Below, in pieces: positions 24,824 through 32,984 of a stretch of DNA of 64,000 bases. A program made the translations under genes and the position numbers. Each line of letters opens with the position of its first letter. The stretch's first letter is position 1. Origin of the DNA: Coriobacteriaceae bacterium (GTDB lineage: Bacteria; Actinomycetota; Coriobacteriia; Coriobacteriales; Atopobiaceae); contig SFGZ01000002.1 in the NCBI GenBank assembly GCA_004557505.1, positions 124,001-188,000 of the forward strand. The letters are read 5' to 3'. Under the pieces are notes generated by a model. That model was given only the letters and a program-made list of their open reading frames with translations, ran no database searches and was not told where the DNA came from.

Positions 24824-25011
24824 AGATTCTTAACGGGATGCCCGAGGCTTCGCCCGCCACCAACCTAATTGCCTTATTTGTGTCGCGTATGTCTGCGATA
24901 ATATGAGCGCTTGGAGAGCCTTCGCGGCTCCCAGGCGCCCGGCGCGCTCCGCGCCGTCTTTGCAGAACGTCGCTCGGGGCAACCCGCCTTGGTGGAAAGG
25001 AAGTGCTGGCC

Positions 25012-26415
25012 ATGTCATTGTTTCATAGCGACAACCCCAAGGAGGAGCAGCATAGCGGCATCCTTGGCGCCTTCTCGGTCGACAACATAAAGTGGGAGCC
25101 GGAGGATGTGGCAGGCGCGTCTCTTGTCGCCTTCCGGTATCCCTACGAGGATTTTCCCAATGGGTCCTATCTTCATGTGGCCCAGTCCCAGATGGCGGTC
25201 TTCACCAACAACCTTGGCGCGGACAGTTCCTCTGACGGTTCCGCAGGGCAGAGCTCCCAGGTGAGCGTATTCGTTGGGCCCTGCAAGATAAAGCTGGACA
25301 CCGGGGACAGCCGCTTTGCCCCCTTCCGCAACGTGACCCACTCCCTCACGGGCGGCTCGTCTGCGTTCCACTCGGTGGTCTACTTCATCAACACCAACTA
25401 CATGAACGAGCTCCGGTGGGGGACAACCGACCCCGTGCTGGTGCAGGATCCCGAGGAAGAGGTCAACGTCCACGTTCGCGCATACGGTCTGTTTGGCGCG
25501 CACATCGAGCAGAGCGATCCGGGCATCGCGCCAATCCAGGCACGCAAGTTCCTGGTGAAGGTCGTGGGTACACGCGGGCAGTACTCGCAGGACGAGCTCA
25601 CGTCATTCATGCGCGCGAAGATCCTCGAGTACGTGCCGGACCTCCTCGCCAACGCCATCACGGAACAGCGCATTCCCATCCTCAAGATCTCTGCGCACCT
25701 GAGCGACTTCTCCGCCGTCATGGCAGGCAAGCTCGGCGACTACTTCGACGCCTTCGGCCTCACGCTGGACAACTTCTCCTTCAACAGCATCAAGCCTTTC
25801 GAGGATGACCTTGCCGCCATCAACGAGATGAAGATCCAGCGCAAGAGGAGCATCCTCGAGGCGCAGGGCAACGCCGCCCAGATGGATATCGAGTCCGAGG
25901 CGCTGGCACGCAAGCGGGCACGCGAGGGCTACTCCTACCAGCAGGAGCGCGGCATGGATGTCATGCAGGCCGCCGCATCCAACGAGGGCGGCGGGTCATC
26001 TCAGCTCATGGGTGCGGGCATGGGGCTTGGCATGGGCGTTGGGATGGGCGGCGCCATGGGCGTCGGGTTCGCCAGCCTTGCCAGCGAGACCATCGGCGCC
26101 GCCTCCGGCCCCTCTGGCAATGGCGCAGGTTCCGGCTCCGATGTCCGGGGGTCCGATGCCCCATCGGAGGGGCCGCAGGCCGTCTGCCCCACGTGCGGGC
26201 GCGCGAACCCCGCCGGCGCGAAGTTCTGCGTGGAGTGCGGCGGCAAGCTCGAGGCCGGACTGGTCTGCCCCTCGTGCGGCAAGGCCAATCCCTCCGGGGC
26301 CAAGTTCTGCCTTGAGTGCGGCGCGAGGCTTGCAAACCCCACCTGCCCCAGCTGCGGTGCCCAGCTTCCCGAGGGCACCAAGTTCTGCCCCAACTGCGGA
26401 ACCAAGATTCGGTAA
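25012..26415 (+). CDS. SPFH-domain protein with three C-terminal zinc ribbons (YdjI-like)
   Basis: 467 residues. The first ~310 residues match the SPFH/virion-core-like family (YdjI of Bacillus is the nearest named type), ending in a charged helical stretch (INEMKIQRKRSILEAQGNAA). A Gly/Met-rich segment (about residues 325-355) follows. Then come three zinc ribbons with paired CxxC: CPTCGRANPAGAKFCVECG, CPSCGKANPSGAKFCLECG and CPSCGAQLPEGTKFCPNCG. The ATG at 25012 is favoured over GTG 25003 because AAAGGAAG lies 9 bases upstream. SPFH proteins organise membrane complexes. It heads a five-gene operon and its role is unknown. Confidence 0.85.
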   Translation: MSLFHSDNPKEEQHSGILGAFSVDNIKWEPEDVAGASLVAFRYPYEDFPNGSYLHVAQSQMAVFTNNLGADSSSDGSAGQSSQVSVFVGPCKIKLDTGDSRFAPFRNVTHSLTGGSSAFHSVVYFINTNYMNELRWGTTDPVLVQDPEEEVNVHVRAYGLFGAHIEQSDPGIAPIQARKFLVKVVGTRGQYSQDELTSFMRAKILEYVPDLLANAITEQRIPILKISAHLSDFSAVMAGKLGDYFDAFGLTLDNFSFNSIKPFEDDLAAINEMKIQRKRSILEAQGNAAQMDIESEALARKRAREGYSYQQERGMDVMQAAASNEGGGSSQLMGAGMGLGMGVGMGGAMGVGFASLASETIGAASGPSGNGAGSGSDVRGSDAPSEGPQAVCPTCGRANPAGAKFCVECGGKLEAGLVCPSCGKANPSGAKFCLECGARLANPTCPSCGAQLPEGTKFCPNCGTKIR

Positions 26416-26427
26416 GGAGGCATGGTC

Positions 26428-27126
26428 ATGAGCGAGTCCACGAAGCGCGTCATCATTGGTGAGGCAATCGCCGAGGTAGCGTGGTTCATCATCATGCTCA
26501 CTGCCATAGGCATCTTCACGAACCCCATCGTCTTTGTCGTCTCCATCATGTTTGGGGTGCTGGCGTTTGTGGCGTCGGCAGTCTCGGTCCTCGTCAACGA
26601 CCGCGATGCGCGCTCGTCCGGGGCCCCGGTTGAGGTGAGATCGCTTCCCGTCGTGGTCTCCCTGGGGTACTTTGCCGCCGCCCTCATTGCCAACACCATC
26701 TTCTGCGTGGGCTCCCCGGCCATGACGAGCACGACCGCCCCCATCGTGGTGAATGTGGTCCTGCTCGCCCTGATGGCTGTCATCAGGATGGGCGTTGACT
26801 CCTACCAGCGGGTCGCCGAGAGAAACGTCGAGAAGGTGTCCGCAAGCATTGCCGGCACGTCTGCCATAGGCCAGGAGATCTCTCGCCTCCTTGCGCGGGC
26901 GGAAAACCCCGAGGTCAAGGCCGAGCTCCGCAAGCTCAAGGAGGAGTTCGACTATAGCCCGAGCGTATCTGGGCCCAGCGCGCAGGTCGTCGAGCAAGAG
27001 TTTCTCTCCGCGCTCGCCGCCGTTGACGCCTCGCTGGCGCGCGGTGACGCTCCGGAGACAGCGCTTGCCCTCGTGAGGAAGGCCGGGGGAGTCTGGAAAA
27101 AGCGCAACGCCGCCATGTCCGCGTAG
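26428..27126 (+). CDS. Four-helix membrane protein of the SPFH operon, function unknown
   Basis: 232 residues. Four hydrophobic segments fill the first ~115 residues (VAWFIIMLTAIGIF, VFVVSIMFGVLAFVASAVSVL, VVVSLGYFAAALIANTIF, APIVVNVVLLALMAVI). A soluble helical C-terminal part follows (EISRLLARAENPEVKAELRKLKEEF and on). AGGAGG sits 7 bases before the ATG at 26428, which decides that start over the ATG at 26422. I recognise no family. The position, 12 bases after the SPFH gene, suggests a membrane partner for it. Confidence 0.75.
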   Translation: MSESTKRVIIGEAIAEVAWFIIMLTAIGIFTNPIVFVVSIMFGVLAFVASAVSVLVNDRDARSSGAPVEVRSLPVVVSLGYFAAALIANTIFCVGSPAMTSTTAPIVVNVVLLALMAVIRMGVDSYQRVAERNVEKVSASIAGTSAIGQEISRLLARAENPEVKAELRKLKEEFDYSPSVSGPSAQVVEQEFLSALAAVDASLARGDAPETALALVRKAGGVWKKRNAAMSA

Positions 27127-27147
27127 GCAAGCCAAGGGGTGTAGACA

Positions 27148-27963
27148 ATGGAGGTTCAAGGGCTTTCCTGCCATGGCTGCGGAAGCACAGACGTCGGCTT
27201 TGACCCAAAGACCCGCAAGATCCACTGCAGGCAGTGCGGGCGCGAGGAGTACTACTCGCGTGCTCAGTTGGGCGCGACGGGCAAGGTCGCCTTTGCGAAG
27301 GACAACGCCATCCAGTTCTTCAAGGATGGCAACTGGTCGAGCGCGCGCACGTTCGCCAACGACGTCCTCAACACCATGCAGGACAACGCGGCGGCGCTTT
27401 TCATCGTTGCCTATTGCGACGAGTTCGAAGATGGGCGAAGCGGGGCCGTAGAGGAGTTCTTCGGCAGGGTGGGGCCCATGGCCCTGGAATACGGCGAGGT
27501 GCGCGACCTCATCGAGCTCTTCGAGGGCGCCCTGTACAACATGCGCGACTACGAGGCCCAGATGGTCACCGTGGTCATCGAGAACATGCAAGGCGCCGAG
27601 GACCGCCAGACCCTCGAGGGCTTCATCGAGACCGTCTGCCCGTACTGCATCTCCCGGTATGCCTCGGAAGACTTCCTCAGCGACGAGCGCGCTGCGCTCT
27701 ACCGGGACATCGCCAGCCACTGCGATGTGCCAAAGACCTGTTTCGCCCTGCTCAAGGGCATACGGGAAAACCCGGGCTCGCCCTACCGAACGGGGTCGTT
27801 TAGGATGCGCGCCCACACGGGGTACTTCCTCGAGCACTACGTGGAACCGGTTGGGCGCATCATCCAGGAGATGAGGCCCAGCTCGGTCAAGGCGAAGTTC
27901 GTGCAGGCCTACCAGCAGTTGTCCGACCAATATCGAAGTGACGCCAGCGCCGCATCCGGATAG
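27148..27963 (+). CDS. Zinc-ribbon protein of the SPFH operon, function unknown
   Basis: 271 residues. An N-terminal zinc ribbon is formed by CHGCGS and CRQCGRE (Cys at about residues 8, 11, 28 and 31), similar in shape to TFIIB/DUF-type ribbons. The rest is predicted helical, possibly a tetratricopeptide-like helical array (AIQFFKDGNWSSARTFANDVLNTMQDNAA). A further CPYC near residue 163 might bind metal. It begins 21 bases after the four-helix gene. No catalytic motif is visible. Confidence 0.75.
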   Translation: MEVQGLSCHGCGSTDVGFDPKTRKIHCRQCGREEYYSRAQLGATGKVAFAKDNAIQFFKDGNWSSARTFANDVLNTMQDNAAALFIVAYCDEFEDGRSGAVEEFFGRVGPMALEYGEVRDLIELFEGALYNMRDYEAQMVTVVIENMQGAEDRQTLEGFIETVCPYCISRYASEDFLSDERAALYRDIASHCDVPKTCFALLKGIRENPGSPYRTGSFRMRAHTGYFLEHYVEPVGRIIQEMRPSSVKAKFVQAYQQLSDQYRSDASAASG

Positions 27964-28066
27964 CGCCCTGCCCCACAGCGCTCTCCCGTATGGGCCGGCG
28001 ACGCTGCGGAGCGGTGGCGGCTTTTGGCCAAGGCGAGGCTTTCAAACGTATGAGAGGTGATAGCGA

Positions 28067-29722
28067 ATGTCCAGCAATGTGGTATCGGCGAGCCTGAGCG
28101 ATGTCGTGAGTGCGATTGCCCGGCTGAGCGGCCAGATCAGTGCCATAGACAGCAAGGTGGACAGCGTCTCAAGCCAGGTCTATGAGGTCAAGAGCGATCT
28201 CGAGAGGCTGCGCAGCGACTTTCTCGACATGATGGAGGAGCAGCGCCGCGCCTCCGTCTTGGAGCAGGCAACCGCTGAGCTCGTGAGCGTGCGCCAGGAG
28301 ATGGAGAGGAAGTTCGGCAACTACGGCGTGGTGAGAAACACGATGGTCGGCGTCCTCCAGGCAACGGATGCCGCCCTCGTGAGGAAGGCCACCATCTCCA
28401 CGGTGTCCGAGGAGCTCATGATCTCGACCCCCGACTACTGGCTCGCGCCCGTGCTCGTGGCGCTTGCCGCGTGGATCAACAACAACCGCGACCTGGCCGA
28501 GAGGGCAATCCGCGAGGCGGTGAGGCGCGACAACGAGCATGCGTCGCTTGTCATGGCCCTCGTCTGCCGCAGAAACCATCGGACGGCAACCTGCTACGAG
28601 TGGCTGGCCCGGTACTTCTCGACGCAGAACGCCGCGCGCATCGACTCGGACTCCATGGTCTACATCGACGCCTACGTGAATGGGATCTTCGGCGCCGACG
28701 AGAAGCACCTCTGCGACGACTTCATGGCCCAATGGATAGACCAGATCAAGAGCTCCGCGCCCGATTTCGATGACAGGCAGGTCGATAACTGGGCGGAGTA
28801 CTTCCGCACGTACTATGCGGACGAGGGCTCGAAGTACCCGGCCCTCCGGGACGTCGTCAAGGAGTTTGGCTACATCGACAAGTACCTGGGGAAGCTGGAC
28901 GCCATAAGCCAGATCTCCGGGCAGTTCTCGAGCATCCAGAAGTCGGAGGTCAACGCCCAATCGCTCGAGGAGCAGGTCGACCGGCACCTCATGGACCTGG
29001 TGAACTCCGATGACCCAAAGGAGCGCCAGCTCAGGGCCCAGGAGGAGTACCTCCTTGCGGTCAAGGCGTGCCAGGGTGACATTGACCGGGCGCGCCGCAT
29101 CGTGAATGAGCGCGACACGGAGAAGAGGCGCCAGACCATGAACATCGTGGAGCAGATGGTGCGCGCCGTGAAGGACGGAAGCGGCAAGACCGAGGTATAC
29201 AAGAAGAAGACGGCCGTCCGATTCCTGAGCCCCTACATCAACAGGGGGTTCAGCAAGTTCAAGGGCGACGACGCGGCCGCCTTCCCCGACAAGATCACGC
29301 TGGAGATCAATGGCTGGACGGGGACGTCCAGCGCGGGCGACGAGGGCGAGGCGCTTCGGCAGAGCTACGCTGCGTTCCTGGCACAGCGCAAGAGCGCCGA
29401 GCTTGCCCAGGCGACAAGCGGCCTAAACCCCAAGAGCATGAAGATGGCCGGACTTGTCGCGCTTGCCGCGGGAATCGTGCTGCTCCTCTTGCGCCTGAGC
29501 TTGCCCGGCATCATCGTGATGGTCGCCGGAGGCGTTCTCGTGCTATACGGCAAGGAGACTGAGAGGCATCGCGTCAAGTCCGCAGAGGAGATTGAGGCGA
29601 GGTATGCCAAGCTTCTCGATGAGGGCTCGACTGAGATTGGCCTGGCGCTGACCCAGTGGCAGAGGGCCAGGTCTTCGGCCGAGGAGCTGCGTGGGCTCCT
29701 CGACATGAAGGGCGTTGCGTAG
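28067..29722 (+). CDS. Coiled-coil protein with C-terminal membrane hairpin, SPFH operon, function unknown
   Basis: 551 residues. Residues 1-75 are coiled-coil (ARLSGQISAIDSKVDSVSSQVYEVKSDLERLRS). A long helical middle follows. Near residues 466-502 two adjacent hydrophobic segments (MAGLVALAAGIVLLLLR and LPGIIVMVAGGVLVLYG) form a membrane hairpin, and then comes another charged helix. This layout suits a membrane-attached scaffold. It is 103 bases downstream of the zinc-ribbon gene, with GAGAGGTGATAGCGA before the ATG. No known family is recognised. Confidence 0.75.
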   Translation: MSSNVVSASLSDVVSAIARLSGQISAIDSKVDSVSSQVYEVKSDLERLRSDFLDMMEEQRRASVLEQATAELVSVRQEMERKFGNYGVVRNTMVGVLQATDAALVRKATISTVSEELMISTPDYWLAPVLVALAAWINNNRDLAERAIREAVRRDNEHASLVMALVCRRNHRTATCYEWLARYFSTQNAARIDSDSMVYIDAYVNGIFGADEKHLCDDFMAQWIDQIKSSAPDFDDRQVDNWAEYFRTYYADEGSKYPALRDVVKEFGYIDKYLGKLDAISQISGQFSSIQKSEVNAQSLEEQVDRHLMDLVNSDDPKERQLRAQEEYLLAVKACQGDIDRARRIVNERDTEKRRQTMNIVEQMVRAVKDGSGKTEVYKKKTAVRFLSPYINRGFSKFKGDDAAAFPDKITLEINGWTGTSSAGDEGEALRQSYAAFLAQRKSAELAQATSGLNPKSMKMAGLVALAAGIVLLLLRLSLPGIIVMVAGGVLVLYGKETERHRVKSAEEIEARYAKLLDEGSTEIGLALTQWQRARSSAEELRGLLDMKGVA

Positions 29723-29768
29723 CACTGGCCTGGACACTGACGACGCTTGCAGAACAGGGGCGATTGAC

Positions 29769-29981
29769 ATGACCGAAACGAACAAGGCGACGGGGGCTGC
29801 GGCGGGCCACGGCGTGATGCCGGACGCCGCCGACGGCGCGGATGCGTTCTCCGAGCTCAGCGACATGTTCGCGGAAGAGGATGAGAAGCTGAGGAAGTCC
29901 GAGTCAAACGTGCTGGGACAGAACCTGTCGGGCTTTGCGAGCTGCTTCCCCGACTGGAGCCTGCACCCTCCCGTGGACTAG
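29769..29981 (+). CDS. Small acidic protein, last gene of the SPFH operon
   Basis: 70 residues, strongly acidic (ELSDMFAEEDEKLR) and without membrane segment. It ends in NLSGFASCFPDWSLHPPVD, where the Cys-Phe-Pro-Asp-Trp stretch looks like a conserved docking tail. The ATG at 29769 is 46 bases after the coiled-coil gene with AGGGG upstream. It converges with folP, and the two stop codons overlap by four bases (CTAG). The function is unknown; it may be an adaptor for one of the operon proteins. Confidence 0.6.
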   Translation: MTETNKATGAAAGHGVMPDAADGADAFSELSDMFAEEDEKLRKSESNVLGQNLSGFASCFPDWSLHPPVD

Positions 29982-31162
29982 GCGCCCCATCTCTCGAAGG
30001 ACGGGTCGCCGGCCAGAGTCGCGGCCCCGTCGATCGCGGCATCGAGCGCGCGCCGGAACGGGATGCGATCCAGGCCAGTCTCCACCTCAAGCCGCAGCAC
30101 GTCCCCTGTGACCTCGGTTCCCCTCACGCGGGTGAGGGGCATGCCGTCGACCGCCTGGGACAGCTGTCCCGCGTCCTTGTCGGCAATGGGGGAGAGCACG
30201 AGGGAGACGTGCGAGGTCCAGGGCTCGGATGCCACCCAGAAGCCATCGAGCGCCTGCGCCATGCCGGCCACGTCGTGGACGCGCAGGACGCGCGCGCCCC
30301 CGGCTGCCGCCGCGAGCGAGATGCCAATCGTCACGTCGTCTCGCTCCGACGCCACCGCAATGCCACTCACGGTACCCACAAAGCGCTTGCGCGACACCGC
30401 ACACATGAGGGGGTACCCAAGGGACGCAAGGCGTCGGGTGGCCCGAAGAATGACGATGTCGTCCTCAGGGCTCTTGCCAAAGCCCACGCCCGGATCCAGG
30501 CAGATGCGCGATGCGTCGACGCCCCGTGCCTCAAGGTCCTTCGCGCGGTCGACGAGATAGCCCTCCAGCAGGCCCATCACGTGGCCAGAGTCAGGCAGGA
30601 GAGGGCGGCTCTCCTCGCCCTCCCACGCGCGATCGCCCGCGGAGGCGTTGCTCATGAGCGCGGAGAGGTCGTCTCGGTCGGAGACCGCCATGACGGCCGA
30701 GCTGCGCGTTGCCGTGCCGGACACCGGTCCGGAGTGCATGACCACGCACCCGCAGGACGATTCTGCCGCCACATCGACCATCTGTGGGTCCGAGAACCCC
30801 GTCACGTCGTTGATGATCTGGGCGCCAAGGTCCACGCAGCGGCGTGCGACCGCAGGATGGCGCGTGTCAATCGAGACGAGCGCGCCCTCGCGCGCGAGCC
30901 AGCGCACCACAGGCCCGAGGCGGCGGAGCTCCTCGCTTGGCTCGACGGGGGTGAAGCCGGGGCGCGTGGACTCGCCGCCCACGTCGACGAGGTCCGCTCC
31001 GTCCGCGAGCATCTGCGCTGCGGTGGTGATGGCGGCCTCGGGCGCATCGTGCGTTCCGCCATCGGAGAATGAGTCCGGTGTGACGTTGAGCACGCCCATC
31101 ACGCGGGGGCGCGACAGGTCGAGCGAGACGTCTGAGCAGTTCCAGATGGATGTGGTAGGCAT
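29978..31162 (-). CDS. folP: Dihydropteroate synthase with C-terminal extension
   Basis: 394 residues; typical FolP is about 270-290. It condenses 4-aminobenzoate with dihydropterin pyrophosphate in folate synthesis. Hallmarks are VMGVLNVTPDSFSDGG, DVGGESTRPGF, VSIDTRHP, INDVTGF, LDPGVGFGKS and SRKRFVG. The Met at 31162 precedes this core closely; a GGGAG lies about 8 bases upstream, and the frame further up is not conserved-looking. Two departures are visible. One is an insert of roughly 25 residues after VVMHSG. The other is an extra ~80-residue C-terminal domain (residues 315-394, from WTSHVSLVLSP) that I do not recognise. No other folate gene is nearby. Confidence 0.9.
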   Translation of the reverse strand: MPTTSIWNCSDVSLDLSRPRVMGVLNVTPDSFSDGGTHDAPEAAITTAAQMLADGADLVDVGGESTRPGFTPVEPSEELRRLGPVVRWLAREGALVSIDTRHPAVARRCVDLGAQIINDVTGFSDPQMVDVAAESSCGCVVMHSGPVSGTATRSSAVMAVSDRDDLSALMSNASAGDRAWEGEESRPLLPDSGHVMGLLEGYLVDRAKDLEARGVDASRICLDPGVGFGKSPEDDIVILRATRRLASLGYPLMCAVSRKRFVGTVSGIAVASERDDVTIGISLAAAAGGARVLRVHDVAGMAQALDGFWVASEPWTSHVSLVLSPIADKDAGQLSQAVDGMPLTRVRGTEVTGDVLRLEVETGLDRIPFRRALDAAIDGAATLAGDPSFERWGA

Positions 31163-31399
31163 AGCGGTCTCCCTGGGCACACGGCCGGACCGCCCCGAGC
31201 CACGCTGTTCGGCACACACGTGCCGGCCAGGCGCGGTTGGCCCGGCAGCTGGAATGATACAAGATGTCCAGGCCGCCCGCAACGTGACGGGGGGTTCGCG
31301 GTTGAGGCTGCTCGCGGTTGTCGGCCGTGGGCGATTGGGCTGTCGCCTGTGGCGCGGCCATGACGGGCGCAGACGGGTGAGCATCATAAAGAATGAAAC

Positions 31400-31429
31400 A
31401 GGCCAGACGGCAAAGCTGCCGTCTGGCCT
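31400..31429 (-). terminator. Rho-independent terminator downstream of tRNA-Asn
   Basis: GGCCAGACGGCA (31401-31412) and TGCCGTCTGGCC (31417-31428) form a perfect 12-bp stem with a 4-base loop, extendable by one pair. On the minus strand it is followed by TGTTTCATTCTTT. It would end the tRNA transcript before folP. Confidence 0.8.
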
Positions 31430-31439
31430 GCGGACTCTC

Positions 31440-31514
31440 TGGCTCCCCGGGCAGGATTCGAACCTGCGACACGCTGATTAACAGTCAGCTGCGCTACCAC
31501 TGCGCCACCGGGGA
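31440..31514 (-). tRNA. tRNA-Asn (GTT anticodon)
   Basis: On the minus strand the acceptor arms TCCCCGG and CCGGGGA pair perfectly. The D-arm GCGCAGTGGTAGCGC, the anticodon stem-loop CTGACTGTTAATCAG with GTT, and the T-arm CAGGTTCGAATCCTG are all present. The discriminator is G and the CCA end is encoded (31440-31442). Confidence 0.97.
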
Positions 31515-31630
31515 ATATTCGACGCGAGAAATAAGTATACAAATCGGCACGAAGTATGCAAGTCTCATTTTGATTTTTTCTCGCAGGTTGGGTGGCTGAG
31601 GGCCTTCAATGCTGCCTGTGGGAGGGATGC

Positions 31631-31867
31631 CGCTACACATTCGGGGTGCGAATGTGTAGCGACCTGTGCGGGTCACACATTCGGGTGCGATTGTGTATCC
31701 ATCCGCTACACATTCGGGGTGCGAATGTGTAGCGACCTGCGCGCGTCACACATTCGGGTGCGAATGTGTAGCGAGAAGCCCCTCCGCCGTGCCCGCCCGC
31801 TACACATTTGGCATCCGATTGTGTATCGACCTGCACGGGTCACAGATTCGGCTACGAATGTGTGACG
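31631..31867. repeat. Array of six palindromes in three composite repeats
   Basis: Units 1 (31631-31661) and 3 (31704-31734) are identical perfect palindromes: CGCTACACATTCG, GGGTG, CGAATGTGTAGCG. Units 2 (31674-31697), 4 (31747-31771), 5 (31798-31828) and 6 (31839-31867) are diverged forms of ACACATTCG-N4/5-CGAATGTGT. They pair up as 1-2, 3-4 and 5-6, joined by an acctgYgcgSg-like spacer of about 11 bases, giving three ~70-base composites. The array lies between tRNA-Asn and the polysaccharide exporter genes, with no gene inside. It is not a CRISPR array. It may be a REP/BIME-type element or a cluster of binding sites. Confidence 0.9.
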
Positions 31868-32043
31868 CGGCCGCCGGCCCCCGGCCACCGCGGTCCACGC
31901 CCCGCCGTGACGCGGCCCACGTGCCGCTCGCGTCCTCTGCCGTTTATGTGAGTGCGCGGGCCCTGTGCTAGCATTCTGGGGATATTCGACGCAAGCGGGG
32001 CGGCGCATGCCCGCAAGCCCCTTCGACGGGGACGGGAGGAACC

Positions 32044-32928
32044 TTGGCATCAGACATCGAGCCTGCGGAGAGGGACGCGGCTCCGGCTGCAAGGGCAGCA
32101 TCGGCCAGCGCCGTCCCAGCGCACTCCACCTCGGCGCGCGACGCATGGTACCCCGCCGGCAAGCGTGACCTCTTCATCCTTCGCGAGCTCGTATCGAAGG
32201 ACTTTAAGCTCAAGTATCGCCGCAGCGTCCTCGGCGTCATCTGGAGCGTGCTCAACCCACTGCTCATGATGCTCGTCATGTCGCTCGTCTTCTCGTTCTT
32301 CCTGCGCTACGACAACATCGAGCACTACCCGCTCTACCTCATCGTGGCAAACATCACCTGGCAGGTCTTCGCGGACTCCACCAACGCGGGCATGATGTCG
32401 ATCATCGACGCGGCGCCCCTGCTCAAGAAGGTTCGCGTGAAGAAGTTCGTCTTCCCGGTCGAGAAGGTCCTGTTCTCACTGGTGAACTTCCTCTTCTCGC
32501 TCATCGCCGTCTTCGTCGTCATGCTCTGGGAGGGCGTGGCACCAACCCCCACGATGCTGCTCGCCCCCGTCTGCATCGTGCTGCTCATGCTCTTCTGCGT
32601 GGGCCTCTCGCTGCTCCTCTCGGCGCTCGGCGTCTTCTTCCGTGACCTCGTACACCTGTGGGGCGTGCTGCTCATGGCGTGGATGTACGCGACGCCCATC
32701 TTCTGGCCCGTCTCGATGATCGAGCAGGTGCCCTACCACGCCGTTCGCGCCCTCATGTATACGAACCCCATGTACAACTACATAACCTTCATGCGCGACG
32801 CCGTCATCTACGCGACGCTGCCCCCCATCAAGGTAATTGTGAGCTGCGTCGCGTGGGCGCTGGTCTCGCTGGCCCTGGGCTACGTGGTCTTCCGCACCCG
32901 GGAGCGTCGCTTCATCCTCTTCATCTAG
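32044..32928 (+). CDS. Polysaccharide/teichoic-acid-type ABC exporter permease
   Basis: 294 residues of the ABC-2 permease family (TagG/Wzm/RfbA type). After a ~40-residue Ala/Ser-rich lead comes DLFILRELVSKDFKLKYRRSVLGVIWSVLNPLL, a family hallmark, and six membrane segments. The start is TTG at 32044 with GGGAGGAACC upstream. The ATPase partner follows after 56 bases. Such exporters move undecaprenyl-linked glycans to the cell surface, but no glycosyltransferase genes lie in the window to show which glycan. Confidence 0.88.
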   Translation: MASDIEPAERDAAPAARAASASAVPAHSTSARDAWYPAGKRDLFILRELVSKDFKLKYRRSVLGVIWSVLNPLLMMLVMSLVFSFFLRYDNIEHYPLYLIVANITWQVFADSTNAGMMSIIDAAPLLKKVRVKKFVFPVEKVLFSLVNFLFSLIAVFVVMLWEGVAPTPTMLLAPVCIVLLMLFCVGLSLLLSALGVFFRDLVHLWGVLLMAWMYATPIFWPVSMIEQVPYHAVRALMYTNPMYNYITFMRDAVIYATLPPIKVIVSCVAWALVSLALGYVVFRTRERRFILFI

Positions 32929-32984
32929 CATCCCGGCCGCCGGTCGCCTCGCGCGGCCGCGCATGGCCCAAACCGTAAGGTCAG

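Noticed and set aside
25996..27930. A 644-codon open frame on the minus strand opposite the SPFH operon
   Set aside because: It is a shadow frame produced by high GC at third positions. The plus strand has zinc-ribbon, membrane and ribosome-binding evidence; the minus frame is low-complexity with no domain or start signal.
31631..31867. CRISPR array
   Set aside because: Units are palindromic with 4-5 base centres, the intervals are near-identical rather than unique spacers, and there are no cas genes.
31631..31867. Integron attC sites or tRNA-associated attachment sites
   Set aside because: No integrase gene is present, the hairpins lack the attC R/L box layout, and no copy of the tRNA end was found nearby.
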